A DNA stretch of 64,000 bases from Candidatus Jettenia sp. AMX2 (lineage in GTDB: Bacteria; Planctomycetota; Brocadiia; Brocadiales; Brocadiaceae). The notes under the pieces were generated by a model, which saw only the letters and a program-made list of their open reading frames with translations, was not told the origin of the DNA and ran no database searches. The position numbers and the translations under genes are program-made. Shown here piece by piece: positions 50,326-60,398 of this stretch (its first letter is position 1; the number at the start of each line of letters is the position of its first letter). Location: the NCBI GenBank assembly GCA_030583665.1, contig CP129469.1, positions 124,001-188,000 of the forward strand, in the 5' to 3' direction.

Positions 50326-51081
50326 TCAGGACGTATGTTTGTCCACCCTGTCCGCATCGGTCTTCTCTGATGGCCAGTAATAGGCATCGGGGGTGTTACG
50401 GACGCCAAAAATAGCTGTGCCAATACGAACCATATTTCCGCCTTCCTCAATAGCTATCTGATAATCATTGGACATTCCCATAGAAAGATACTTCATCTCT
50501 ACCCTGTCAATACCTTCTTCGCTAATTTTATCATGCAACCCTTTCAGCACCTTAAAACACCTACGGATTTTTATTTCATCGCTCGTAAACAGACCGATAG
50601 TCATAAGCCCGGCTATTTTTAAGGTATCATATTTTGCCGTTTGTCTGACCAGGGAAACCGCATCTTCCGGTGCAACTCCGTATTTACTCTCCTCGTAGGA
50701 GGTATTAACCTGGATCAGGATGTCCAGGGAACGCCCCTCGTGCTGAAGTCTCTGGTCTAATTTTTCAACCAGAGACGGCCGGTCAACAGAATGTATCATG
50801 GTTGCAAATTTCAGGACATCCTTAACCTTGTTTGTCTGAAGATGTCCGATAAAATGCCATTCCGCATCTTCATCTTTTAAGGCTGCATATTTCCTTAATG
50901 CCTCCTGTACCTTATTCTCTCCGATAATATGTTCGCCTTCCCGGATAGCCTCTCGTATCCGTTCCGGATCCACGGTTTTAGTGGCCATAACCAGAGTAAT
51001 ATCCTCCCGCCTTTTGCCTGCTTTAAGAGCGGCCTGAGCAATGCCCTGCCTTACCCGTTCCAGATTTTCCCTAATTGACAT
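50326..51081 (-). CDS. YggS/PLPBP family pyridoxal phosphate homeostasis protein
   Basis: About 251 residues from the ATG at 51081, which has AGGAG upstream; the frame is open further but those 40 codons are not conserved. MATKTV holds the PLP Lys, then IGENKVQEA, WHFIGHLQTNKVK, IHSVDR, ILIQVNTSYEESKYG, GLMTIG and LSMGMSNDYQIAIEEGGNMVRIGTAIFG. This alanine-racemase-fold protein has no known catalysis and buffers free PLP. The operon downstream (tdh, kbl) uses PLP, but a terminator intervenes. Confidence 0.94.
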   Translation of the reverse strand: MSIRENLERVRQGIAQAALKAGKRREDITLVMATKTVDPERIREAIREGEHIIGENKVQEALRKYAALKDEDAEWHFIGHLQTNKVKDVLKFATMIHSVDRPSLVEKLDQRLQHEGRSLDILIQVNTSYEESKYGVAPEDAVSLVRQTAKYDTLKIAGLMTIGLFTSDEIKIRRCFKVLKGLHDKISEEGIDRVEMKYLSMGMSNDYQIAIEEGGNMVRIGTAIFGVRNTPDAYYWPSEKTDADRVDKHTS

Positions 51082-51201
51082 ATATTCTCCTGTTTCAACA
51101 AGCCAAAATGTTTTGATAAAGGAAACTCTTCCGGAGAAACGCTTATTTTTCTTTACGTTCAAAATCATAGATAGAATAACACAGTTAAAACATTTAATCA
51201 A

Positions 51202-51585
51202 GAAAGTGACTTATTTTTCAGGTATTGGCAGGCAGTGCCTGCCCTACATAAAAAAGCTTGAAGTCCGAAGCTAGAAGCATATTAAGGTAGAAGGGTAGTT
51301 GGCAGGAGATAGTATGGCGAATCTTTCTCTTCATGTCTTTTTTTACCGCGAAGGGCACGAAGAAAATGGAATGGCGCTCGCAATAACATTTTTTTCTCCA
51401 TCCCCCACCTCCTGCCTGGAGTAATGGCGTCGCAATGACGTCTTTAAAAATTTCACTGGTATATTTCACAAAAAACATTATCTTGAATCAACTAGGATTA
51501 CTGGTAGAATTAATACCAATAATAAAGTTTTCAAAAAACTAAGATGTTACAATGACATGAAATTCTCAACGATCAGGAATGGCTT
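51202..51585. other. Intergenic with weak repeats
   Basis: Between divergent yggS and dapF. Contains the palindrome GGCAGGCAGTGCCTGCC (about 51230-51246) and a degenerate part of the GTCATTGCGAGG family (about 51371-51440). No gene seen. Confidence 0.45.
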
Positions 51586-52425
51586 ATGAAATTTACCAAA
51601 ATGCACGGCATCGGCAACGACTATATCTATATTAATTGTTTTGAGCAGGAAATCAAAGAACCGGAAAAGCTGGCCAGGATTATAAGCGACAGGCATTATG
51701 GTGTCGGATCAGATGGTATTATCCTTATCCTGCCATCAAAAATAGCCGATTGCGGGATGCGGATATTTAATGCAGACGGGAGTGAGGCACAGATGTGCGG
51801 GAATGGTATACGCTGTGTTGCAAAATATGTCTATGATCATGAGATAGTTAAAAAGAATTTACTTACCGTGGAAACACTGGCAGGCATAAAAACAATCCGG
51901 CTTTTTACAGAAAACGGGAAGGTCTCTGCAGCAAGGGTCAATATGGGCAAACCGGGTCTTATGAGATCAGAAATACCAATGATCGGCAAAGAGAGCCGGG
52001 TAATTGATGAACTGTTACCTGTCAGCAACGGCATGTCATTCAGGATCACCTGCGTCTCCATGGGCAATCCGCATGGCATCATCTTTGTTGATAATCCCGA
52101 TACGGTTGAATTATCAAAATGGGGTAAAGAGATCGAACACCATCATCTGTTTCCTGAAAGGATAAATGTCCACTTTGTTCACGTGCATAACCCGCGGGAG
52201 GTTACTATGAAGACATGGGAGCGTGGTTCGGGAATAACCCTTGCATGTGGAACCGGCGCCTCAGCGGTATGTGTTGCAGGAGTACTGAACAAAAAAACCG
52301 AACGCAGGATCCTTGCACATCTTCCCGGCGGCGATCTGGAGCTTGAGTGGGCAGATGACGGCAGTGTGTATATGACAGGCCCTGCCACGGAGGTATTTAC
52401 CGGTGAATGGACATTGCAATCTTAG
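51586..52425 (+). CDS. dapF: Diaminopimelate epimerase
   Basis: 279 residues. The start MKFTKMHGIGNDYIYINCF is diagnostic. Paired catalytic cysteines lie in AQMCGNGIRCVAKY and TLACGTGASAVC. VSMGNPHGIIFVDN and WERGSGIT complete the set. It converts LL- to meso-diaminopimelate for lysine and peptidoglycan synthesis, which implies this organism makes DAP. Single gene. Confidence 0.96.
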   Translation: MKFTKMHGIGNDYIYINCFEQEIKEPEKLARIISDRHYGVGSDGIILILPSKIADCGMRIFNADGSEAQMCGNGIRCVAKYVYDHEIVKKNLLTVETLAGIKTIRLFTENGKVSAARVNMGKPGLMRSEIPMIGKESRVIDELLPVSNGMSFRITCVSMGNPHGIIFVDNPDTVELSKWGKEIEHHHLFPERINVHFVHVHNPREVTMKTWERGSGITLACGTGASAVCVAGVLNKKTERRILAHLPGGDLELEWADDGSVYMTGPATEVFTGEWTLQS

Positions 52426-52598
52426 TATCTTCTCAAAATTATTTTGACACTTTTAACAAAAATAGTAATTTTGAACAGCAAGAGCAGGAACAATAACAAG
52501 TTCTTTGAGTTTAAGAGCGAGTGCAACAACCCGACGACCGGGAGAAGTTATAGTATTCCAGGGATGAGACCGAGCATCTCCCCGGGACTCCCTCGCCG

Positions 52599-52726
52599 GC
52601 CATTGCAAGGGTCTTTTCCGAAGCAATCCCTTCCTCCAGCACCCGTCATTGCGAAGGCAAAGCCTGAAGCAATCTCTCCCCAATGACCGTGAGATTGCTT
52701 CGTCGCTTCGCTCCTCGCAATGACAT
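52599..52726. repeat. Compound palindromic repeat (GTCATTGCGAGG family)
   Basis: Contains GCCATTGCAAGGGTCTTTTC, CGTCATTGCGAAGGCAAAGC, and a closing AGATTGCTTCGTCGCTTCGC with TCCTCGCAATGAC. Several nested arms. Confidence 0.8.
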
Positions 52727-52862
52727 TTTTTTCGTAATTACTCAGGCAGTTTTACAACAACAGGATAAATCCGAAAACCCTGACAGGGTAATTACTAATG
52801 ATAGGGATTGCAATGAATAGGAAGATGCTCCTCTGTCAGCAAAAAACCCGACACTCCCACAC

Positions 52863-52953
52863 GTCATTGCGGGGGGTTCGTAACGGAGTGCAGAACCCCG
52901 AAGCAATCTCAAAGACAAAGATAGCTTCGTCACTTCGTTCCTCGCAATGGCGT
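52863..52953. repeat. Palindromic repeat (GTCATTGCGAGG family)
   Basis: GTCATTGCGGGGGGTTCGTAA on the left and TCACTTCGTTCCTCGCAATGG on the right, with GAAGCAATCTC between. Confidence 0.8.
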
Positions 52954-53144
52954 CTTTAAAAATCCCGCATGTTTCGTATATCTGCTCACAAACCGAAGAT
53001 ACAACCTTTACCCTATATATTGTTCGGTTTCATCTGTATTTAACGCTATAAATGGATTTATAGGAGTGGGCAACTTTTTTGATCAGTCCATGAACTCTCG
53101 GTTGCCTTAAGATAAGGCATATTTAACCGGTTTTCTTGCAAGCA

Positions 53145-54518
53145 TTATTTCTTTTCCTGTACCGGTGGATTCGTTAACTCACCGGACAAAGTAAGATCCG
53201 TCACTTCACGTATCGTCACATCGACCAGCTTCCCGGTCAGGTTTAACGGGCTATTGAAAACAACGATATGGTTTTGTCTGGTACGGCCGGACACCCTGTT
53301 TGGATCCGATTTGCTCGTACCCTCAACAAGCACCTGAACCTGCCTGCCTATCATCTTTCTGTTTTCCTCCAGGCTGATACGTTTTTGCAGCTCCAGCAGC
53401 GTATGATTTCTTGACCTTTTAACCTCATCAGGGACATCGTCTTTCAACTCGGCTGCTTTCGTACCGGTACGAGGTGAATATTTGAATACGAAACAGTTCT
53501 GGAAACGTATCTCCTCCATCAGCCGTACTGTTTCCTGAAAATCCTCTTCCGTTTCACCCGGAAAGCCCACGATAAAATCACTTGCTACCGTAAGCTGAGG
53601 AATAAGCTTCCTGGCAAAATGGACTAATTCGCGGTAATAGCCGGAAGTATATCCCCGGCGCATCCCCTTCAGTATCCGGTCAGAGCCTGATTGTGCAGGC
53701 ATATGCAAATGCTCACACACCTTTTCCAGACAACTTACGGTACGAATGAACTCACGGCTTACATCAGCAGGATGAGAGGTAACAAATTTGATCCTTTCAA
53801 GCCCGTCTAAACCGTTCAATTCAGAAAGGAGATCACCCAGCGTAACGTTACCGGGCAAATCCTTTCCATACGAATTTATATTTTGTCCAAGAAGGGTAAT
53901 TTCCCTGCAGCCATTTGCAACAAGCGATTGTACCTCTTCGCTTATATCGTCAGTTGTTCTGCTGACTTCCCTGCCACGGACATATGGCACGATGCAATAG
54001 GAACAAAAGGTATCACAACCCCGCATAACCGTAACAAATGCCTGATTAACATTCGGGCGGTAGGCCACAGTCCTTTTTACGTTAACGACCTGATCCTCAT
54101 CTATAGCAATAACATGTGACCCATGATTCCTAATCTTCAGGATAAGATCGGGCAATTGTGAGAACATACGCGTCCCGCAAACGAGGTCAACGTGCGGCAT
54201 GCGTTTCACGATACCTTCACCGTCTTTTTGCGCCATACATCCAAGGACTCCCACGATGACGTCAGGGCGCTTTTTCTTTAAAGTCCTGAGGGCTCCGAGG
54301 TGTGAATATACCTTATCTTCGGCATGCTGACGTACACTACAGGTATTGAATAAAATAACATCTGCTTCATTGGCTTTATCAACAATCCTGTATCCTTCTT
54401 CCTGCAATAGCCCCAATGAAAGTTCGGCATCGAGTTTATTCATCTGGCATCCGAAGGTTTCAAAGAAAACAGTCTTGTATTGCTGGTCATCAATAACACA
54501 ATCTGCCGAATTGATCAT
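53145..54518 (-). CDS. miaB: tRNA-2-methylthio-N6-dimethylallyladenosine synthase MiaB
   Basis: 457 residues. The UPF0004 domain has three Fe-S cysteines (FGCQMNK, FNTCSVR, LGCMAQ); the radical SAM domain has RGCDTFCSYCIVPYVRGRE; a C-terminal TRAM domain includes VLVEGTSKSDPNRVSGRTRQN. It adds a methylthio group to i6A37 of tRNA. AAGGA ribosome site before the ATG. Single gene. Confidence 0.96.
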   Translation of the reverse strand: MINSADCVIDDQQYKTVFFETFGCQMNKLDAELSLGLLQEEGYRIVDKANEADVILFNTCSVRQHAEDKVYSHLGALRTLKKKRPDVIVGVLGCMAQKDGEGIVKRMPHVDLVCGTRMFSQLPDLILKIRNHGSHVIAIDEDQVVNVKRTVAYRPNVNQAFVTVMRGCDTFCSYCIVPYVRGREVSRTTDDISEEVQSLVANGCREITLLGQNINSYGKDLPGNVTLGDLLSELNGLDGLERIKFVTSHPADVSREFIRTVSCLEKVCEHLHMPAQSGSDRILKGMRRGYTSGYYRELVHFARKLIPQLTVASDFIVGFPGETEEDFQETVRLMEEIRFQNCFVFKYSPRTGTKAAELKDDVPDEVKRSRNHTLLELQKRISLEENRKMIGRQVQVLVEGTSKSDPNRVSGRTRQNHIVVFNSPLNLTGKLVDVTIREVTDLTLSGELTNPPVQEKK

Positions 54519-54902
54519 AATCCTTTTTTATCCATAATTATATCCGGTGTGGGATAGCCACAACCGGTAGTGAAATGTATACAAAATACCAAACTTCAGA
54601 TAATCGGAGAATCCCAAATAACAAACAAAACCTAGCTTTCAACGGGTTTAATTTTAACGAACCTTTTTCTGTAATCCAAGTAATTTTTCATGGACACAGC
54701 ATTAACGGTCATTCTTCAAAATGAGATTCTTCGCTTCGCTCAGAATAACAGTGTTTGTCATTGTCATGAAAAATAATAGTTGAATTCTCATAGAAAACGT
54801 ATTAAATCAGAACAATCAGGTCTAATTGACGCAATTACGTTATAATGGGTTTTGCTTGCGATCAACTTACCCTGCCCAACTTGACATAAGAAGGAGGTTT
54901 GT
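54519..54902. other. Intergenic, divergent
   Basis: About 380 bases. One weak repeat (TTCTTCGCTTCGCTCAGAAT near 54728). The region ends in a strong GAAGGAGG ribosome site for the next gene. Confidence 0.4.
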
Positions 54903-55805
54903 ATGCAACAAAAAATATTAGTCGGTACAACTCAGGGTCTTTACGAAGTAAACAAAAACAGGAACATACAGTTCACAGGACAGGAAGTAAGATCACTGAT
55001 GAAGTATGGTTCTAACTGGTGGGCTATTATAGACCGGAAGGAGATATGGCAGTCAGATATCAACGGTTCCTGGAATTTTATAACTTCGATCAACGATTTC
55101 AAAGGAAATTGCTTATTGGTAACCACGGATAAGCTTTTTGTGGGAACTTCGGATGCTCATCTTTTTACCTTAAAAGACAAAAACCTTGAACTTGTTCTCT
55201 CTTTTGAAAAAACAAAAGGGCGGGATCACTGGTACACCCCGTGGGGGGGGCCACCTGATGTTCGGTCAATGACGGCAGACCCTTCTGATACCACTTATGT
55301 GAATGTCCATGTAGGAGGGGTGATACGTTCACCTGATGGGGGAAAATCATGGCAACCGACAATTGACCTCCAAGCCGATGTTCACCAAATTAACTTCGAC
55401 CCCGATTCGGGCCTTCTCCTTGCAGCTTCAGCTCATGGACTTGCTGTCAGTCATGATGACGGAGAGTCCTGGCAATTCATGACAGAAGGATTACATGGAA
55501 ATTACCTCCGGGCGGTTGCCATTGCAAACCGGACTGTTTTTGTTACTGCTTCCACAGGTCCCTCTACAGAGCGTGCTGCCGTCTATTATGGGTCATTGAA
55601 TGAAACTATATCTTTTGAACGATGCCGGCAAGGTTTACCGGAATGGTTTTCCGATAACATTGATACGTTCTGTCTTACCGCATCGGATTCCTGCGTATCA
55701 TTTGGAACCTCAGACGGTCTTGTATTTTTATCTTTTGATAAGGGACAAAGCTGGAACCTTGCAGCAAAGGACCTTCCATCAATCCGGTGTGTAGCAGTTG
55801 TATGA
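54903..55805 (+). CDS. BNR/Asp-box beta-propeller protein
   Basis: 300 residues. Three Asp-box motifs (S-x-D-x-G-x-x-W): SPDGGKSW (near 144), SHDDGESW (near 185) and SFDKGQSW (near 281), each at a propeller blade hairpin. The N-terminus QQKILVGTTQGLYEV is the type seen in glycosyl-hydrolase-like/photosystem-stability-like propellers. There is no signal peptide, so it is probably cytoplasmic. No catalytic residues are identifiable; a binding or scaffold role is likely. GAAGGAGG ribosome site; monocistronic. Confidence 0.78.
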   Translation: MQQKILVGTTQGLYEVNKNRNIQFTGQEVRSLMKYGSNWWAIIDRKEIWQSDINGSWNFITSINDFKGNCLLVTTDKLFVGTSDAHLFTLKDKNLELVLSFEKTKGRDHWYTPWGGPPDVRSMTADPSDTTYVNVHVGGVIRSPDGGKSWQPTIDLQADVHQINFDPDSGLLLAASAHGLAVSHDDGESWQFMTEGLHGNYLRAVAIANRTVFVTASTGPSTERAAVYYGSLNETISFERCRQGLPEWFSDNIDTFCLTASDSCVSFGTSDGLVFLSFDKGQSWNLAAKDLPSIRCVAVV

Positions 55806-56249
55806 GCAGAGGATATTTCATTAACGAGAAATGTCAAACGCTTAGAACCTTTGTATTTCTTGGTAGAGATGAAGAATTCAAAACCATGACCTTTTAAATG
55901 CCATTAAAAAGAAGCGCATTTTTAACATTTTTCGTAAGTGGCAGTATTAGCGTCTGTTATGACTGTAATTCTTAATGTAACAACTTATAATGCCTATTTA
56001 AATCCTGTTAATCCCGCCTATTCCTTTCAATTCCGTCACATTCGGTAACATTAAACAAATCACAAAAATATTAAATACGTATTTAAATATCTATTTCCTT
56101 TCCATTTTTAGATGCATACTATTTCAATTATGCTATTGTAATTGACGTATATAAACTAAGTTGGTATTATACCTTAAGGTTACATTAATAGTAAGATTTT
56201 GAGCATTATATATAATGTAATTTATAAAACCAAAAATAGAGTTAATTTC
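55806..56249. other. AT-rich intergenic
   Basis: 444 bases, strongly AT-rich, with no coding frame or repeat that I recognise. Likely holds the promoter of the toxin-antitoxin pair. Confidence 0.45.
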
Positions 56250-56543
56250 ATGGATAAAAAGATGAAGGTAATTAAACTTAGTGACAATTTATATAAAAAG
56301 TTGGAAAAAGCTTCGAAAATGCATGGTATGGAGGTTAACGATCTTGTTACCAAGGCGATAAAAGAGGGCGTTGAATTATTGAATGAAAAGAATATCCTCG
56401 AACTTTATAGAAACCGTAAAATTACTCTTCAGAAGGCTGCCGAAATGCTTTCTTTAGATATATGGAACATAATAGACAAATTAAAAAAGGCTGATATACA
56501 CATTGACTATACCATAGAGAATCTGATTGAGGACACGAAATAA
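56250..56543 (+). CDS. UPF0175-family antitoxin
   Basis: About 97 residues from the ATG at 56250 (an earlier in-frame ATG at 56199 adds 17 unconserved residues). The C-terminal half LELYRNRKITLQKAAEMLSLDIWNIIDKLKKADIHIDY is the UPF0175 helix-turn-helix, and the N-terminal KLSDNLYKKLEKASKMHGM adds a ribbon-helix-helix-like start. It immediately precedes the DUF3368 gene with no gap, the typical order for these type II modules. Confidence 0.8.
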   Translation: MDKKMKVIKLSDNLYKKLEKASKMHGMEVNDLVTKAIKEGVELLNEKNILELYRNRKITLQKAAEMLSLDIWNIIDKLKKADIHIDYTIENLIEDTK

Positions 56544-56984
56544 ATGTATGAGGTTGTATGTAACGCATCACCTCTTATATTTCTTGCAAAAATAGGACAA
56601 ATTAATCTTCTCGATAATTACACTCTTTATATTCCTTCCCAGGTAGAATCAGCGATCCATAACGGTATCAAAAGAAAAAAAGAAGACGCGCAAATAATAC
56701 TACGATATCTCAAAAATAAAAATACAATTCCTTCCAGAGTTACCATTCTAAAAGATTTGTCAGAATTTCTTGGTGAGGGGGAAAAGGCAGTAATAAGCCT
56801 TGCAGTGAAAAAGAACATCAAAAGAGTATTTATAGATGAAGCGAAAGCACGGACTGTTGCACGATTCAAAGGGCTTAGTCCCAAAGGTACGCTTGGTATA
56901 TTGTGGGATTCATACAAGAATGGCAAGCTTGACAAAATAAAAGTAGAAGTTTTATTATTTGAATTGACATATTCCGGTATGTAA
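56544..56984 (+). CDS. DUF3368 PIN-like toxin, C-terminus probably clipped
   Basis: 146 residues. The N-terminal VVCNASPLIFLAKIGQINLLDNY is the DUF3368 signature (Asn is common where other PIN domains have Asp). GEGEKAVISLAVKK and VFIDEAKARTVARFKGL supply further acidic residues, and LSPKGTLGILWDSYKNGKL follows. It would be an RNase. The final three codons lie on the complement of an IS66 transposase remnant, so the last 10-20 residues of the usual family length seem to be missing. Confidence 0.8.
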   Translation: MYEVVCNASPLIFLAKIGQINLLDNYTLYIPSQVESAIHNGIKRKKEDAQIILRYLKNKNTIPSRVTILKDLSEFLGEGEKAVISLAVKKNIKRVFIDEAKARTVARFKGLSPKGTLGILWDSYKNGKLDKIKVEVLLFELTYSGM

Positions 56985-56985
56985 C

Positions 56986-57389
56986 CAATACGTATCTCCA
57001 TTACAGCATATTCCTGTTTCATCAAAATTTGCTGCTGATGAGACTTTCAGTTGCTCTTTAATTCTTTCAACAGGTTCTTCCAGATGTGCCGAACCTTCTT
57101 TGAGGATACTATCCAATACCCCTGCACTGATTGGACAAGAGAATAAATCCTCAAACAACTCGGCAGTCCTTTGGGAAAGCAGAAGCTGGTACCCCCTTAA
57201 ATAAATGGCTATGGCTTTCACGTTCGATCCATACTGTACTGGAGCTGATACCTCTTCCGGAAATGGTGCCTTATGGGTTTGACCACACTGTGGACAGGTT
57301 TTCACTTCAGCCCTATGCTCAGCCACTTGTACTTTGATTGAGGGGATATCAAATACCTGTTCTGGTGTTAAGGCTTTAATACTGAAACC
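56986..57389 (-). pseudogene. IS66-family transposase remnant
   Basis: Continuous minus-strand frame without a natural start or end. It contains IKALTPEQVFDIP, the zinc-finger-like TCPQCGQTHKAPFPEEV, NVKAIAIYLRGYQLLLSQRT, LFSCPISAGVLDSI and NFDETGICCNGDTYWLHT, the middle of an IS66 TnpC protein including a catalytic Asp region. It is cut on one side by the toxin gene and ends just before the inserted IS1380-like element on the other. Confidence 0.85.
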
Positions 57390-57409
57390 TTAAGTGAATA
57401 AATCTATTA

Positions 57410-59218
57410 CCTGAATCTTGCACCAAATAGACCGCTCCCGTGTGAGCGGTAAGATTTATCAAATCACCGTATAAACCACTAGCCGACCGCTCATACCGAG
57501 AAGTTTTATCAGTGTATTTTAAGTTCTTTTTTTCTCGCAGATGCCACTTCTTGTTCGTGATCAACACCTCATGCAAGAAATTTCTTGCATCAACGTCACG
57601 GAGAAAAAGCAGCTTGCTTTATCCCCAGAATTCTGATGTGCCTCGAAGGCCATCTTCTGCTGTCAAGCCAAGGTCTTACCTGCTGTAGACGTTCATCAAG
57701 ATATCTCATAAATCGAAAAAGGCCTGCAACCCTACTATCATGCCGGGAATATTTCACCTCATTGGTATTCGAATGATCTGTAATCTTGGCCGCTATGAAC
57801 AACAGCTTTAAACGGGCAATCCGTATGGTATTGTCGATCACCTCCCTTGCAGCACATCTTGATTTCGCTTTATTTTCTTCTTCCTGTCTCGCCTGCTCCA
57901 ACTGACTATGTCCGGCAAGCATCTTAAATGACCGCCAGATATTGTAGGAAAGCATTACGATCTGAAAATACGCATAGTTACTCGCAAATTTGTTCGATAC
58001 TATGGCTGCTAGTCCCTCTCGCTTGGCTTCTCCTATCAGGTTCTCACTATCAGCCCTTTTGTCATACTCTTCTATCACTTTATGGGCCTTTTCCTTTTTG
58101 TTCGTGACAAATATCCGGTAGCTATACTTCTCATCTTCCAAAAGCTTCAGTTGAACAGCCTTTCGTACCTCGTCTTCCCGTATGCGCATGGCAACAAAAC
58201 GACACCCCTGTTTCCACCCCATCGGCTGATAGATACACTCATTGTATTCAACCCTGTCGCTCTCTCGTACCTTGTACCACTTTGGTGGATCAAAGGGTGG
58301 ATTGCATCCCTTGTTGCCAAAGATAAACAGATATCCTTCTTCAATTGCTGCCTCCACACTCTCCCAACCGATGAACTCCCCGTCACCACGAAGGATTACC
58401 TTCTTTACGCAACCAGGAAGATATTTCTTGAAACTCCGAATAACCTCTCCTACCTCCTCACTCCCCATCGTCTCTCCACTGCGCAACTTGCCAGCAAAAT
58501 ATTCTCGCGTCTCCTCGATAAAACACAGCACGGGACGAAACCCCTTCTTCCCCCGATTCCTCGTATTATGACCTTTGCGACCTCCCTGCTGATTCCCATA
58601 GATGGTCTCTACCGTTGTGTCTATATCGATGTGGATCGTCTCGTACCCTATCTCGCATAAATGCCATACCCGCTCTCTCAACGCACTCATTACCATCAAC
58701 AGAGACCTCCCTTGATTTATCCCCAGAGAATTCACATATCGCCAGTATGTCGTAACAAACGGAAGTTTTGACACATGAAATATCGAACACAATATCGAGT
58801 CTGTCTGGATATACAAAAAATGCCATACCCGGTTGAACCCAATAAACAAAAGCATTATAAAACCATACACCATATTATGGTGACCCATATCCGGTGTTCG
58901 GGACGGTGGTGTATACAACCCCTCAAATATCTCTCTGAATCGTATCAACCCCATAAATTTTACCAGCCCCAAAAGCCCTCCAAATGGACTCAAACGCTCA
59001 CTGCAATAACTATATGCTGTTGAAGACCCTATTTTACTAGCCTTTGCTGGACAACCAGCTTCTTCTTGATTTTCCTGCCTCTTGGTGGTATTCTTATTTT
59101 GCTTTTTAACCATTTGGGTTACCTCCTCTTATTATTAGGTTAATCTCACTTACCCTATTATAACGAGGTAATCCTTATGGTTCACCCTCTTTTATCTTCC
59201 ACTTGTGCAAGATTCAGG
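57410..59218 (-). mobile_element. IS1380-like element with terminal repeats and target duplication
   Basis: Perfect 14-bp terminal inverted repeats CCTGAATCTTGCAC (57410-57423) and its complement (59205-59218). A 5-base direct repeat TATTA flanks both ends (57405-57409 and 59219-59223). Size 1809 bases. Intact transposase inside, so the insertion is recent. Confidence 0.93.
57596..59113 (-). CDS. IS1380-family transposase
   Basis: 505 residues, intact. Catalytic regions: HIDIDTTVETIYGNQQGGRKGHN (shown to mark the first Asp), VILRGDGEFIGWESVEAA (second Asp), and YDKRADSENLIGEAKREG with the Glu. The C-terminal helix block is lysine-rich. It is unlike the transposase at 44212-45777 except for family layout. 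The start follows a GGAGG-type site on the minus strand. Confidence 0.92.
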   Translation of the reverse strand: MVKKQNKNTTKRQENQEEAGCPAKASKIGSSTAYSYCSERLSPFGGLLGLVKFMGLIRFREIFEGLYTPPSRTPDMGHHNMVYGFIMLLFIGFNRVWHFLYIQTDSILCSIFHVSKLPFVTTYWRYVNSLGINQGRSLLMVMSALRERVWHLCEIGYETIHIDIDTTVETIYGNQQGGRKGHNTRNRGKKGFRPVLCFIEETREYFAGKLRSGETMGSEEVGEVIRSFKKYLPGCVKKVILRGDGEFIGWESVEAAIEEGYLFIFGNKGCNPPFDPPKWYKVRESDRVEYNECIYQPMGWKQGCRFVAMRIREDEVRKAVQLKLLEDEKYSYRIFVTNKKEKAHKVIEEYDKRADSENLIGEAKREGLAAIVSNKFASNYAYFQIVMLSYNIWRSFKMLAGHSQLEQARQEEENKAKSRCAAREVIDNTIRIARLKLLFIAAKITDHSNTNEVKYSRHDSRVAGLFRFMRYLDERLQQVRPWLDSRRWPSRHIRILGIKQAAFSP

Positions 59219-59372
59219 TATTAAATCCAGTAAAAAATAGAAAATTTGATCGCTTTTTATGGCCTATATTAAAAAGTATCTGAATAGTTACTAAAATCTT
59301 AAGAAATGATTTCTGCAAACATGAAACCGCCATGATTATTTCCAAAAAAGGAGTGTTTTCGTTCAGATACTA

Positions 59373-60212
59373 TTAAGCATTTATTGACAGGTTATTTTTA
59401 CAAACGACATTACGCTCCCGCTCTATCCATATGAATGCAATACGACGGCGATCATAAATACCTACCTGATCACCCCTGCGCTCGGATATCTGGCGCAGAG
59501 CGACCCGCATCTCAGCCTGGCGCGCCGCGTTCAGATGGAAGTGATTCAGCCACCACTCGACCATAGTATCTTCGCTGTTGTAAACGTAATTGGAACTGGT
59601 CCAGATTAATTTTACATCAGCATAGATACCCAATTCCAGCAATACGGAATAGAAATAACGAAAGTGAGCAGAAGGTAAGGGTTCCTTATTCTTAAACTGC
59701 CTGTATAGTGCCTGATACCAAGCCAGTTCCTCCCCTATGCCCAGCAGGATGACGATGTGATTGGCAAATTTTAGCAGTCCATGCAACACAGTATCGATCA
59801 TCTCCACATGGTAGAGGGAATGAGATGCCAAAGCTAAATCGAAAGAACCTTCAAGAGCCGTTAGTCCAGTTTCAAAAGGCTGAGGAACAATCCGGACATT
59901 GCCCAGACCGGCTGCAGCCAGATTACGGTTTAACACCTGTCGCATAGCTAATGAAGGTTCGACCACTACCACTTCCCTAACCGCAGCCGCCAGAGGTATA
60001 GTGAATGCGCCACTACCCGGGCCCACTTCCAGCACCCGTGCTGTGGGACTAACCACTTCGAACAGATGAGGTAGCACCAACTCAACGTAATCATTGTTTC
60101 TGACCCAATTGTCATACCAAACGGACAAGCGTTGCCATGCCTGCTCTTCTGTCTCTTCACGTTCGCTGCGATAGGCACGTATCCGTTCTTGCCATTGTTG
60201 TAGCGCTGTCAC
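59373..60212 (-). CDS. Class I SAM-dependent methyltransferase
   Basis: About 279 residues. I prefer the GTG at 60212, which has AAGGA seven bases upstream, over the TTG at 60218. The SAM site is ARVLEVGPGSGAFTIPLA with VVVVEPSLAMRQ and a PQPFETGL loop. A C-terminal helical domain (YFYSVLLELGIYADVKLIW) is unassigned. The substrate is unknown. It is the first gene after the IS1380-like element and shows no operon partner closer than 180 bases. Confidence 0.8.
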   Translation of the reverse strand: MTALQQWQERIRAYRSEREETEEQAWQRLSVWYDNWVRNNDYVELVLPHLFEVVSPTARVLEVGPGSGAFTIPLAAAVREVVVVEPSLAMRQVLNRNLAAAGLGNVRIVPQPFETGLTALEGSFDLALASHSLYHVEMIDTVLHGLLKFANHIVILLGIGEELAWYQALYRQFKNKEPLPSAHFRYFYSVLLELGIYADVKLIWTSSNYVYNSEDTMVEWWLNHFHLNAARQAEMRVALRQISERRGDQVGIYDRRRIAFIWIERERNVVCKNNLSINA

Positions 60213-60398
60213 CTGCAATTCCTTCGTTTTAGTGTTGATTAACTTCTTATAATGAATTACTTTAGATTTTCGGTAGCTTTTGCCCCCCCTCTAATCCTCC
60301 CCAGCAAACGCGAAGACATAAGAGGTGTTTAAGTTTGATTTATCATCATAATATTATAGTAAGGCACTGAAAAATGACTATTGCCAAAGGATCATTCT

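Larger units (their letters stand above)
52426..53144. other. 719-bp intergenic made mostly of dispersed repeats
   Basis: Two compound palindromic repeats (52599-52726 and 52863-52953) and a GACAGGGT core fragment near 52775 fill most of the gap. The short frames in it are repeat translations and not genes. Confidence 0.6.

Noticed and set aside
52444-52686. Short frames over the palindromic repeats (also near 22226-22546 and 43723-43905)
   Set aside because: They are translations of the repeats and occur wherever the repeat does.
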